Origin: Labyrinthula sp. Ha
Lineage: Eukaryota > Sar > Bigyra > Labyrinthulida > Labyrinthulaceae
Direction of reading: 5' to 3'
Assembly: GCA_015227615.1 (NCBI GenBank)
Contig: JAALGZ010000017.1
Span: forward strand, 186,001 to 250,000
Length of the DNA: 64,000 nucleotides
Shown here: positions 22,101 through 34,509 of the stretch, piece by piece
Layout of the letters: the number at the start of each line of letters is the position of its first letter
Position numbering within the stretch: the first letter of the stretch is position 1
Program-made: the position numbers and the translations under genes
Notes under the pieces: model-generated
What the model saw: only the letters and a program-made list of their open reading frames with translations
Database searches by the model: none
What the model was told of the DNA's origin: nothing

Positions 22101-25100
22101 ATAAGGTTAAGACTGGATTCTGATGGGGAAGGTGCCAATATCCCACCCATTTACTCTATATTTGTAGAGCTTGCTGTTCAGATGACAGAGAACACAAGGA
22201 GGAGGGGCTATGCAAATATTAGGTTTATTTGGGCGATTTCATGCAATGTAAAAATATTGTTTAGTCAGTGAAAACTGATTCTTACTGACAAGAGAAATAT
22301 AATTGTACCTGCCACTTTAAATAACTTTGTTTTTTTAAAGATGAATTAGAATGAATTTATGGACTTCATCGTTCATTTTGCTATGAATGCCTCGGTTAAA
22401 GGATTTAATTAAGGGTTATAAGAGGAAAATGAAAAAGATCTAGAAGAAAGAGACGACTCAATGAAATAAGTTTGTTCCTATGACAATAACTTTGGTGACA
22501 GTGATTCAAAACATGAAATAAGAAGCTTAAGATCCTATAAGAAAGTTTTCTGTTTTCTTCATGAAAGTAAGTATAACAGCGCAAAAATTTAGCCATAAGT
22601 TAATCTAGCTACTTACACGCTTCACTCTCAAGAAAAAGTGTATTTTGACAGAAAAACAATTCATTTTGGGCAGTACAGCTTTATTTTGGGCAATTTGCGG
22701 AAACACTTAATACTTTCGGAGTCTCCCACAATTGCCAGCCCCAATAATTCTTCTCTTATTTTAATACCACGTAGCAGTTCACCCATTCTAGGGACACATC
22801 AAAATCCACAAGAACTCACTTGAAAATCAATGGTAAAGAATTCAACCGCTATATATTTCCATGTAGCTTAAATTGGTGATTTCAATTTGAATTAGTTGTG
22901 TCATAACGATAGTAGCGAATCTTGAGTAGTTTCGTTATTGAATAGTTCTAGTTTGACATAACAGTTAAGAAATAAGAGAAAAAGAAGGAAAATTTTAACG
23001 AAAAACTCTTTGGAAACCTATTATGGTTAGCTAAGTCGACAATTTTCTATTTTCGGGAGTGCAGACTAATTTTTTCAATATTTAAGATGCAGTAAGCCTA
23101 AATTTTATAAACTGGTTCTTTGATTAAAATATATTAAAGTGGGGCAATGTCATATTATCAGATATCGGTAATAGTAATAATTTGGAGTGAAATGTTGTTT
23201 TAATAGTGAAGATGTTAAATAAACTGGTGCGAAAAATAAATACTAAGAGTGGCTTCGGGATATTTTTATGGTGTTAGTAGTTTTATGGTTAAGCGATAAT
23301 CATATCTAACATGAAAAAATAAGAATAGTAACTTTTTAAGAGCTACAAGCTTAATAAGTTATTGAGTAGCTAAAAAACACTTTAATCGCATTAAAACCCC
23401 ATTAATTTAAAATACCCGAGGAAAACCGTATATGCGAGATTGTCTCCTCCGAGGCTCACCTCGGTGAAAGAAACTACAAGTTCCAGATAACCCGTATATT
23501 TTTGCTAAAGATCTGATGGAGTGCAGATTCTCAAATTTCGGTCGAATTTGGAAAATATTTCCTTTTCCACTTGCATTATTGCCAATGTAACCACAGTTTT
23601 CAGTGGATTGGATGGAAAACGGTTAATATATTTGGTTACTTGAATTCTTCATTAATTTCATCAGCAAAGTTTTCAGTAGCAATTTTCCAGTCAAACTTGA
23701 TTATGAAATGTTCTGGGTGAACCATAATACTACAATTTGGTCATATTATATAGCACTAATTACAAAGATTATTTAATTAAGCCCACGCAATAAGCAGTTA
23801 TGAGAATACTGTGTTGTTATACTTCGTAATGTGGGTAACTGGTTAAAATATGTTGATATGGATCTTCGAGTGAATAAAATACGAAGAATCAGTATTGGGC
23901 CCTTTAATTGGATATTATCAAGACAATTATTATGTTTAGAGGCAGAATAAAAGGTAAACTGAGTATTCACAACTATTTTTTCTTGCAAATATGATGCATA
24001 GTTGAGGAAACATGAAAGGACTGAGGTGAAAAAATAAACAAGAACATAAGATATCAAGGAAAACAGTACATGAACAAATAGAAGCAATTGCGGCGTTTTA
24101 AGGAGAATACATTGCTGAAAAGGAAGAATAATCTTAGAAATGTTTAAATAATAGTAGATTTTAATAACACTTATTCTAGTAATCGAGTCGTTGAAGTTAT
24201 GGTTTTTAACGTGTATTTATTCTTTCGATTAATACTTTCATTGCTAATTATGGTGATTAATTTCATAATAGAAAGAACCTTGTGTCAATTGACATATATA
24301 AAAAAAATCCATATTAACTTCTACTTGAAAGTAGAAAGTAACTTAGCAGGCAAAAATAGATTTCAAACATACTGAAAATATTAATACATGAATAACAACC
24401 AAGAAACATAGGTAGTTTATGAATAAACAGAAACCTTGGTATTTACCTATGAATTCATTTCCATAGTATTGATTTTATCTAGCAAATGTACAAATTGAAA
24501 AATGTATCTTATTTTATGCTTCAATAGCTTATTGTATTTTACATGTTGGAAAATTGATCTAAGCAACGGAGAATCAGAAGGGGTGAATTAGAAAGGTCAG
24601 ATAATCTTTTTAATATATTATTGTATTTTTATTTTTTTTTCTCTCTTAGAGCTTAGGAGTTATCTCGAAACCGAACTGGCTATAAAGAGTTCCCCCGCGA
24701 TTTTACAGTGTTTATCCCTATAGTCACACTGTCCCCATACCCAAAGTGAAATTTCGAAATTTAATTACACTAATTATATAACCTTCCCAAACTTAAACTG
24801 GAAATTATTCCAGGTTTGCGAACGTTTTATTAATTTATATTAATTATTACAATATGCAACAGTATAAGAGACTTTAAAATAATTATGGAAAAATACATGT
24901 TTCTCAATACCACATGAACAAAAAATTTCAGACTCTTGCTAATTATAGTTGAATGTGTTTACATGATATTATCAGTCATAAGTAACTAATTTGCACAACA
25001 AATTCTTTTTCAGAAACCTATAGCTTCTGAGTTTCGAAATCCCAAGTATAGTTTGTCATATGAATGTGGGTAGTTAATTAGAGTTGTATTGCTATGTAAC

Positions 25101-28100
25101 AATTAGATGTGACCACTGAAAACTTGGGGCTGTTTAAAACTGAAGTAACAAACATTGTATTTCCAAAGATTTCCAACGCTACTACTAGATTTCTTGATTG
25201 TGTTTGAAACAACTATTAATAATCTTCTATAACTCACTTGTTCTTAGGCAAGGCCGTTTCCTAAAAGTTTAAAATTCAAAGATAACGAAAATTTACACAC
25301 ACATTGACAATAACATATTCTAGATGAAAATTTTTTCGAGGAAATATAAATAAACAAAGTCTGTGGATTAGATTTGTATTTGGTACTAAGAATAAAGGTT
25401 ACGTTGCCAAATATTTTTGCAATGAACACTGTTATTTTTTTCACCTTAACATTCAAAATAATAATGTTAAATTAACCTCTAAGCTTAAAATACCTTACGG
25501 AGATAAGGATATAGATTTTTTTATGCAACTACTCTAAAACCCCAAGTATCTTAACTTCATGACAGATTTACTATACATCCGTTAATGTGGTTACCAGCTA
25601 TATTCTGGGTGATTAAAAAACAACAACAAACTGTGTTCAAAAAATAAATTACTGTGTTAAAGAGGTAGTGTTAAATATTAAAATCTGACGGTAAATTAAT
25701 GGAACTATTTTTAAAGTTGTAATTTAAGGTCTTTGTTATTTTTTTTGTTTTGAGCATTAAGGTAATGTTAACTAAGGATTCCACCTTAGACTACAATCAC
25801 TTCATTTAGATATATTGCACTCGCAATATGTGTCATTACATATATCATTCTCATTGATGCTGGCTGCTTAGGCAATTCTTCCTGTCTAGTAAAATTTTGG
25901 TGACCGATGAAACCTTAGAATACATTATTCTTACATTAATACAGTTTGGCCTTAGTAGGAACCATTTTTTCTAATGCATTATGACACAGATTTGCTCAAA
26001 TTTGCCCTAAAAGATATCAAGATATAACATTCAAGATGAACAATGAATTAAAATATTTTCACTCATCGCTCAACGTTTTTACTAATATAAATATTTTAAG
26101 ATTGTATTCATTTATCCTGATGAATCTGTTCCAGGGTGAAGACTTACCTAAATATTTGGAGGGTATAAAAAATACGCTAAATACAACGAGGTCATAAATT
26201 TTATTTTAAATATGTAAAATAATCTTTTTAAGTGTCACAAAACATACAATGAAGATTTCTTACTGTAAATTAACTATCAAAACAAAGAACAGGGTTATAA
26301 TGTAGCTTAATAAAGAGAAATCTCAGTAAAAAATAATGATTTAGTTAGAATTGCAAGGATAAAATCAAATCTATTAAGTTTCAGAAAAATTATCAAACCG
26401 ATAAGACTAAAGAGTGAAATAATTTTAGTTTCTATACAAAATAGTACCATCTATTTGCAGAGATGGTCCTGTCATAATCGAATTTCTGTTTCAATTCATT
26501 TTTTTCTCTTTGTAATCTATGTGTTTTAATACTTTACTGATTCATAATTCATTTGTTGTTGAGCTTAGTGATATCAGTTTTAATCGATTGAATTTATATG
26601 AGCAATGTATCTTTTAATTTATTATATTCTTCTGTTCATTTGGTTTCATCTTTGTGATTTAGTTCGACTTTATTTCGTCTTCTATTAATTAATTTCTGCA
26701 TCGACTCGTCATTAATTTCAGTAACAGTATGATGTATCCATATTTTTTGATTCTTGTTTTTAAATTTCAACCTATTTTAAATTTCCAAAGATATTTATGC
26801 AAGCGAGGTAGTATACATATATATATACAAGTTCTTATGTATTTTATATCCATAGCAATTGGTATTTTTTTCACTTATTGCGTTGAATATCTATAGTTTC
26901 TAGTTTTATTTTCTCTTCATCTTTTGAATATATATATATATATAATCACGGTCATATGTTCTCTTACGCTAAATTACTCTAATGGATCTACCATTTAGAT
27001 TAATCTTAATATGAATTCTTCTAAATTATAATTTTAGAAAAATTCTGTTTTCATTGTTTTGAAATACACTTGATTGAGACATATTAGAAAATTCAAGAAG
27101 TGATAGAGCCAAATAATTAACCCTCTGAAATATTCTAGAATTATATCTAGTACATTCTTACGGAAATACTGGTTTATTTCAAAATTAAAAAATCAAATCA
27201 CCGGCAAGAAGAATAAAAAACATTAAAATTTTTTCTTTAAGACTTGTTCACAGGTTTTAACATCGGAAAAAATTGATACAAGATGCAATTATTCTTTTAA
27301 TAAGGAACTTGAAAATAATTTTAAGGTCTTTGGAATCTTGATTGTAGTCTTATACAATAATGACTAAGTTAGCTATTTTGAACGCGATTAAAGTTTTCCA
27401 TAGCTGTCCTTCTAGGAAAGTCATAAATGAATAAACAGAGCTTTTATTCAGGGATCAACATAATGTAAGAATTATGGTGAAGATTGTTTTTAATTCTAAA
27501 AATTTTCAAGCAAAGTTGTTCATTGGCTAAATACCAAAATTTTCGGAAATAAATAATTTAGAAACCGGAAAAAGTAAATCTAAGCGATCACGCATTATAA
27601 TCTAGTGAAAAGAAAATTTGATATTATAAATAAACCCAGATAAAAATATATAAATGTAGGGATAGTAAATCCATGGGTTGCAAAGCATTATTATACACGC
27701 CACAGAGATAGTAGAAGAGCTATATCAGCTATCTCAAATATTACGTACTATCGATTTTCTATATGCGAAGCAAATAATTTGAATAGTAAAGAATGCTATA
27801 AAATACAACATCTATAAACTTTAAAAACCAAGTTATCTGGATTTACGTAATATTTATACTCAGATTTTATTATAAATTACTTCCTCGAAGAAAGCATTTA
27901 TATGTTTTCCAAGGAAGCTATCACTCTAATTCCATTATGACCTAACTATATATGTTTATTTCTTCTGTTGTCCAAATGAAGAGAAAACAGTAGCGGCTCA
28001 CTGATAGGTTTTTTGGGAAATGGTGATAATGAAAATGTTTTGATATTTGTTTTTGGAAATAAAAAAAGTATATTGGGGATGCGCTTCCTCGTGTTTGACA

Positions 28101-31100
28101 ATCTGTGTTTTTATTCTATAAAGGATTTGGACCTTTTTTTATGGAAATATGTAGCCTGAGTTTAGGGTCTTTGTTCAGCGATAATTATTCAATTGACTGA
28201 GCAAAGTTGATAAAATTTTTCATTGTTATCTCTTCCGGCTATTAAATGGTTCCTTAACTTGATGATAATACACACCTCCTAAGCATGTTACTGAGTATAT
28301 GAACCTTTAAAATTGAGCCATCTATATTTTAAATTTGAATCATATTGTATCACCTCGCAAATATTTTTCTCCATCCATATTTTTTATTGAACTTCTGTAC
28401 AAAACATCGTTCCTTCATAAAAAAAAATGCGACTATATTTCATATAATTTGGTTAGAATTTAGATTATTCCTGTATTTATCACCCTTACTTTATAGCCGA
28501 TAACCTTAAGTGTAGTCAGCTTCAATCTTCTTCTTTCCTTTATCACAGTTCAAAATAGAATGTGCTTTTGATACCCCAATTTGGGCGCAGATATTCCATC
28601 TGTGGTTATCCGAGGTTGACCCGAACCAAGACACGTGTAAAGTCACTGACTGTATGATAATTATGGGTCTATCCTTTTTAGTTGTATTTTTGAAATAACC
28701 ATATATAGTTTTTCTTGGTACGAGAAAATTATTTTCTTGAAAAGTATCAATTAATAACTTGTATGGTACTTATTTTCCAGCAGCTCTGTTTTACCATATA
28801 GCTATTCATCAACTTTATCTAAATATCATCTAGTTTATAGAATTGGTTTTGTACAAACACCTTTTTTGTTAACCATCGCATCAAATTAGTACCATGAATA
28901 GGGGATACTCATAAATAAATTTCTCATTATGTTTTATCAATTGGTTTAATGTCCGTGTTTTTAGATCTAAGGTACCCTTCCCCTTTGATATTATATAAAC
29001 CTATTTGACTCTTTGGTTCTTATATACACAAATATCAGGTAGCTACAAGATTGAATTGAAAAATAATCTCTTTGTTTTACATTTAAATCTAATTTTAATC
29101 AAGCAGGTGATAAGTTAATATCATTTAATACGAATGATTATCAAGCTTGGCTATAGTAGGAAGGTTATATGCTAAGAAACTTATTGACCCCACCTGAAGC
29201 TCTGGGAAATTTTCATCGCTCACTCTCTTATCTGTTTTCTTTATAAAGTTTACATATTCTTTGAATTAATAATCCTATAGCATAGGGCCCCAATTGTTTG
29301 CTTTGTCATGAGCACGAATTCCATCATATATCAACATTTTCAAATTATCTAAACCAAGAGCTTTCACATGAGGAATGATGTTTTTATATTTCTAACCTCT
29401 TTTATCTTATATTGTATATTCAACATTCCTTGCAAGTACTAAGAACTATTAGTATTATGAAAAAAATATTTAGTAAGCTTCTGTTTAGCATCAGTGTGGA
29501 TATGGTGGCAATATACACATATTATTTTATTTCGTAAAATCGATTAGAAGACAAGTTATCCCATGTCCACTGGGTTATTATTTTTTTCAAGAATATTGTA
29601 CCCTTTTGATTCACTTTATTGCTCAATCCAATTTTTCCATTTTCATTTTTTGTAGGTTTTCTCTTGTATTTAGCATTTCTTGTTACAGTATCACTCTTCC
29701 AACTGAAGTGTTGATTGTATTTTGCTAAAGCACTACCTTATGAATAACAGTATTGTAAACGATGATGGTGGTAATCCACATGGATCATTAATTTTTATCT
29801 ACTAACTGTCACAGCTATATTTTCATAGACCCAAGTGCTATCATCCCGATTCCTCTCTGCTTGAATTAAAATTCTTGAGAAGGTTTTATATCATTTTCTT
29901 TAATCCTAGTATAAAGACCAAAAACTGAAATCTATTGAGGAATCGTATTTTAGTATCCATATATGAAAAATGTTATTATTATATCTTCTAAGCCTGGCTT
30001 TGAGTGTTTACTTCAAAAATGCTTAATACACTTTTTGTTCCATCTAAACATCCCTTGTATCCAGGATTAAAAATGTTCAAACTATTACTCTTTTCAGTGG
30101 TTTCAATGTTCCCCATAGATTTTCATCTCTTGTTGAAAACCTTTAGGCAAAATGATTAAGATAGATTGGTTTGTCCTTGAACTGGTTCATAATTTATATT
30201 ATTTTTGTTTTCAATATTTCATAATATTCTTTCCATGGTCTTATTCCTTGGACCAGGTCAATGAATCTTTCTATGTTTTGAAATGCCTCTGGAGAATCCT
30301 AAAAGTAAAATGATACATCTAATGAATAAATTTTGACTCAACTCAAAATTGATTTGCAAACTAATAATTGTTTGTTTGATATATAAAAACTAAAACAAAA
30401 TACATGGTCAACAAAGTATTATCACCAAATAAAAGAGACCGAAACATGTAGCCTTTACAAGAAACTTTATAGGCTCGATAAGGATACCTGAATTCACAGA
30501 TGTGACATATAGTAATCTAATACTCAAGCAAAGTATTTACAAACCATTCTTTTATTGAGGTCATACATTGATATGATAAGGTGTTTGATATCTGTGTATT
30601 TATGATGTTCAAAATTCATCCTTTCCTGGTTGTATATGATAGATTTTTCTTGAATTAACAAAAACAAGTAAATTGCCTCCTTCAGGAGTGGATACCTATG
30701 TTGCTAACTTTGAGCTTACAACTAAGATATAAGTGTAGTTGAGCTTGGAAGTTGATTGAAAATTTAATTTTACCTAATGTTTTTATGTGCAATAACGAGT
30801 TTTAGAAGAAGTGCTGCTCTCTGGATATTAAACTGAACATTAGAATTAGTCCATAGAAAGTATTATTAAGCAATAGACACTTATTTAGTATAGATGTATA
30901 ATGATTTTCTAAGTATAATTCTGTTCAACTAGCAAATTCCATCTTAGAAAACACCTCTCTATGAAGCGGTACAAGAACGAAGAAAGCTGGAGTAATACTC
31001 ATACATACTAAAATATCAGAACGAAAACTAATGGGTCAGTTTACTGTAAAATGTAAGGAAATCATCTGGGGCTAACAAATAAGTTTGTTTGAGGAAAACG

Positions 31101-33462
31101 GTGCAAATAATATATTGATATGCGTGTACATTTAGAAACCTGTAGCTCGACAAATGTTTCCAAGGGATAGAGTGTGGCGCTAAAAAATATATTCTCGAGC
31201 TCAATCCATACAACTGAATAGACGAGAAACCAAAGAGTAGCAATCCGGGTTTATTCCGATTATAAACGTGTACATATATCCACACCAACAATACAATTAT
31301 TGTACACTTAATAATCATGGAAAACGCTATATATACCAAGATTATATTATAAACATGTCAAGAATAATTATTAAAAGAAAAATCTAGGCATCAAAGATAT
31401 GGCTAAAAAACAAAATTCCATTTTGTTGCGCTCAGCATTATTACAATGTCATTTACGAGCCCTAGATGTTGTGCTATTATGCCATACATATATTAATTAT
31501 TGAAACTCTCTTTCGGAAAAATCAATCATACGATAATGACTACAGATGCCTGGCTTAACATTTCCGTGTCACTGCTCTTTGTCTTCCAGTTCAAATAAAT
31601 TGCCATAGTATCAAAATAACACAAATGTTTCCGATATATTGGTCCTGCTTTGTGGTTAAGAAGGTCAATGGTCAGCGTGACGCAAAATATTGCACATAAG
31701 GACTGTGTACTTGACACAGTAGAAATTTGTGTATTATTGTAAAGATTTCTTTTCGGATTGCGACTCGTGATAGTTACCAACAAAATAGCTATAGAGCGGC
31801 TACTGTTATTTCTGCTAAGCAAGAATTCTTGTCTTAGCGTTCATTGAAAGATAAGATAATGACAAGAAATATCGGTAAGTCCCGATAGGTCAGAAGATTC
31901 TATCAAAGATTGTTTTTTTCTAGTTGGAATCAGAACAAAACATTTCGACAAGTAATATAAAAAAAATAAACGAATCAATAAAAATACAGTATCAAAGTAG
32001 GGACAGAAGATTTTTAAGTCTCCAAGAAATAAGTTTTCTGTATAGGAACCTTGAAACCTATTTTTTTCTACTTTTCAAAACAGTTCCATACACGAGTAGT
32101 CTTAGTAACGTGTTTGTTTGTGAGCAGATGATTGATCGTTGCTTCTAATAAAGCTAATATAAATCAAAATGATCAGAAACTATATTGTTAAGGCAGGTTT
32201 CTCAAAGAAATGTCAAAGTGGGAAACCTTCTTGGATCACAAGAAAATATTGTGCTTATAGCGTTTTTCGTTTTCACAGTTAGGGTCAGATTCCGTTTAGC
32301 ATTTCTCGACGGTATTAAACGTAACTGGCACTTTAAAAAATCTCGGTAGTTGTGTTAAATACACTAATGGGATCTAGTTATGTGTTTAGTGCATATGTTG
32401 CTTTCTGGTCTGTCCCTTGTTCACTTACGTAGAAACTCCGACGGAAGCCATCCTTATAGCGAGTACACATTGAACAATTTTTCCGCGTTTGCCAAGTCCA
32501 AACGAGAAAAAGCGATTTGACCGAGCCGAGATGAAACTGGCTAGAGTATGTACTATCCAAGATACTGGTCTTCCTTGCACACTTTATTTTTTTTCACATT
32601 CCTTAGCTATTCTTAGCCTTTGAATACACCAAAGTGAATTTAAAAATTGTTTGCACATTAGAATACTTCATAAGCTAAGCTATTTGTCATTGCTGGGCAC
32701 CTATCTTAATATAAGAGGTTTTTCATTTCTGTGGAAAGTTTCTTATGATTCATGGGGCTCTATTCTTCAGCTGCTACTGTAAGTCCTATCCAGTCAAGTT
32801 GGCTCTATGCAAGCACTAAAGAAAGGAAAGATATAAGTAACTTAAGCTAAGATCTTACCTAAATTGGTGGAGCCTTTTTCAAAACGCAATCCTATAACCT
32901 CATCACCTTTTATTAATAACATTTTCAACAAAGAGGTCAGCGAGTTTTGTGATGATTCATACGTGAATAGGAAGAATACAAAGAAAAGTATAACTAAGTG
33001 CTAGAAATTGCGAAATATCTCCCTTAAAACTTTAAAACGAGATGTCTTCATTATTCTCGAATAAGACTTACGTCTTGGTTCCAGTCGTACTAGGAACATG
33101 TGACATATTCTAAACATATAAACCTCTAATAATAGTAGATTGTACTTGTTTTCAGTAGAAATATTATAACTTGTGCTTTGTTTAAGAACTGGGAAATATA
33201 TCTACAAACTCCATCATTTTTGTATTTCTCTCGTTTTTCCACACTACCAAATCTCGTAATTCAGATAGTTCAACATAGAACAATTACTCTTCCGGTATGT
33301 TATCGAGAGAGATATCGGAATTTTGATGTCCCGGAATAGTCAATTATTTTTAAAACATGCATAAATTATACTATGAGAAACCCACTATATTTCGGAAATA
33401 CTTTAAAATATGTGTTTCTAAATATAGGAGAAAACAAACCAAATTCAACTTAATACAAAAAT
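22101..33462. other. 11-kb gene desert
   Basis: I see no gene I can support. Frames of 60-104 codons here mostly begin at TTG or GTG and are hydrophobic and low in complexity. A G+C-richer hairpin (CCGAGG-ctca-CCTCGG) is at 23449-23464. Short TA runs are near 26816 and 26930. A patch at about 31.0-32.6 kb is less A+T-rich than its surroundings and may be very old coding or transposon sequence. No tRNA, rRNA or recognisable repeat family was found. Part of it may be non-coding RNA or regulatory, which cannot be judged by eye. Confidence 0.4.
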
Positions 33463-34509
33463 ATGTGCGAAAATCTTCTTCCAACTTCTATTTGTGGATT
33501 TGGAATATGTGATACAAATTCAAATATATCTATTTGCTCTTGTTCTCCTGGATGGACACTTTCGATTGAATTTGGTCAAGATGTTTCAGAAGCAACCTGT
33601 CTTACAAATACAACTATCCTCCTTTTTCTTTTTTCTTTCGCTTTACTTCTCGTTCTCATCAGTCTTTACAAACACCTTACTTTCATCACACGACTCTCAC
33701 AACTCAAGCGCTTAATCCCCTACTTAGTTATCCTCCTTTCCTCTATCATAATCTGTATCTCTTTCTTATACATGTACGCAACTTCTTCCACATTCAATAT
33801 CCTTAATCACCTCCATATCCTCCTTCCAATCTCAATCCTCTTCCTATCCCTCAACTTTTCTCACGGTGTATTCAATTACAAGTACATCCGTGCACAACAC
33901 CGAACTCTATTTCTTAAACCCCGATGCTTTACCATCCATATAAAAATCATACTGAACTCGGGATACTTTTTTCTATTGCTCGGAATTTCTGCTTTCTTTT
34001 GTGAAGTCTTTTCACATCTTAAATCTTCTCTTTCACTCTATACTATTGGTTTACTTCTAGAAGGACTTGCACTTATAGGATACTCAATCCACTTCTTCAT
34101 TGCAAGTTCTTTTCTCTTGCGAGATGTAAGAACACTTGTAGCTGCAAGAAAAAGATCTGTCTATATCAAAATCTCAAACAATATATGGCAAACAAGACTT
34201 ATGACAACAGTTCATACAACTATTCTTTCTATCTGGTTTATGGCAAACTTTTTTTCTCCTCTTATTCTTACACTTTTTCCGTATTTTATTAGTATTTTGT
34301 TATCTTCTTCTGTTCTTGTTTCGTTATTTAATTTATACAAACATAAGAGTAATACTGGAAATAATAAACCATATAAAACTTCAAAATTTTTATCTAAAGA
34401 ATTTACAAGAATTTCAATAAAAATACATATTGAAACTTCTATATCAAGAATATCAAGTGTAGTGAAAAAACACAGTACACCAAATAATGTTGATATAGTT
34501 TCTAGATAG
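33463..34509 (+). CDS. EGF-like seven-helix membrane protein, paralogue 1
   Basis: Single-exon gene of 348 codons. Six cysteines (C2, C11, C16, C25, C27, C46) with the C-x4-C-x8-C-x-C-S-P-G-W pattern form an EGF-like module at the extreme N-terminus. Seven hydrophobic helices follow, at about 51-70, 84-107, 115-136, 160-180, 188-212, 243-264 and 268-290, and then a basic, Ser/Thr-rich tail. The predicted topology is EGF outside and tail inside, like a miniature adhesion-type receptor. There is no cleavable signal peptide, so helix 1 must act as a reverse signal anchor. The first 150 codons are nearly identical in DNA to the gene at 49073; the rest has diverged. A receptor or sensor role is inferred. 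I do not recognise a named GPCR family. Confidence 0.8.
   Translation: MCENLLPTSICGFGICDTNSNISICSCSPGWTLSIEFGQDVSEATCLTNTTILLFLFSFALLLVLISLYKHLTFITRLSQLKRLIPYLVILLSSIIICISFLYMYATSSTFNILNHLHILLPISILFLSLNFSHGVFNYKYIRAQHRTLFLKPRCFTIHIKIILNSGYFFLLLGISAFFCEVFSHLKSSLSLYTIGLLLEGLALIGYSIHFFIASSFLLRDVRTLVAARKRSVYIKISNNIWQTRLMTTVHTTILSIWFMANFFSPLILTLFPYFISILLSSSVLVSLFNLYKHKSNTGNNKPYKTSKFLSKEFTRISIKIHIETSISRISSVVKKHSTPNNVDIVSR

Noticed and set aside
23773-24087. 104-codon hydrophobic frame on the minus strand
   Set aside because: Begins at TTG; its hydrophobicity is explained by T-rich DNA.
24704-24732. Inverted repeat acagtgt/acactgt as a possible tRNA or terminator
   Set aside because: A seven-base stem alone; no cloverleaf, T-loop or box A/B sequence could be fitted.
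31028-31339. 103-codon frame on the minus strand that looks like a membrane protein
   Set aside because: Starts at TTG, has no homology I recognise, and the neighbouring frames at 31526-31822 and 31924-32148 do not join to it by plausible introns.
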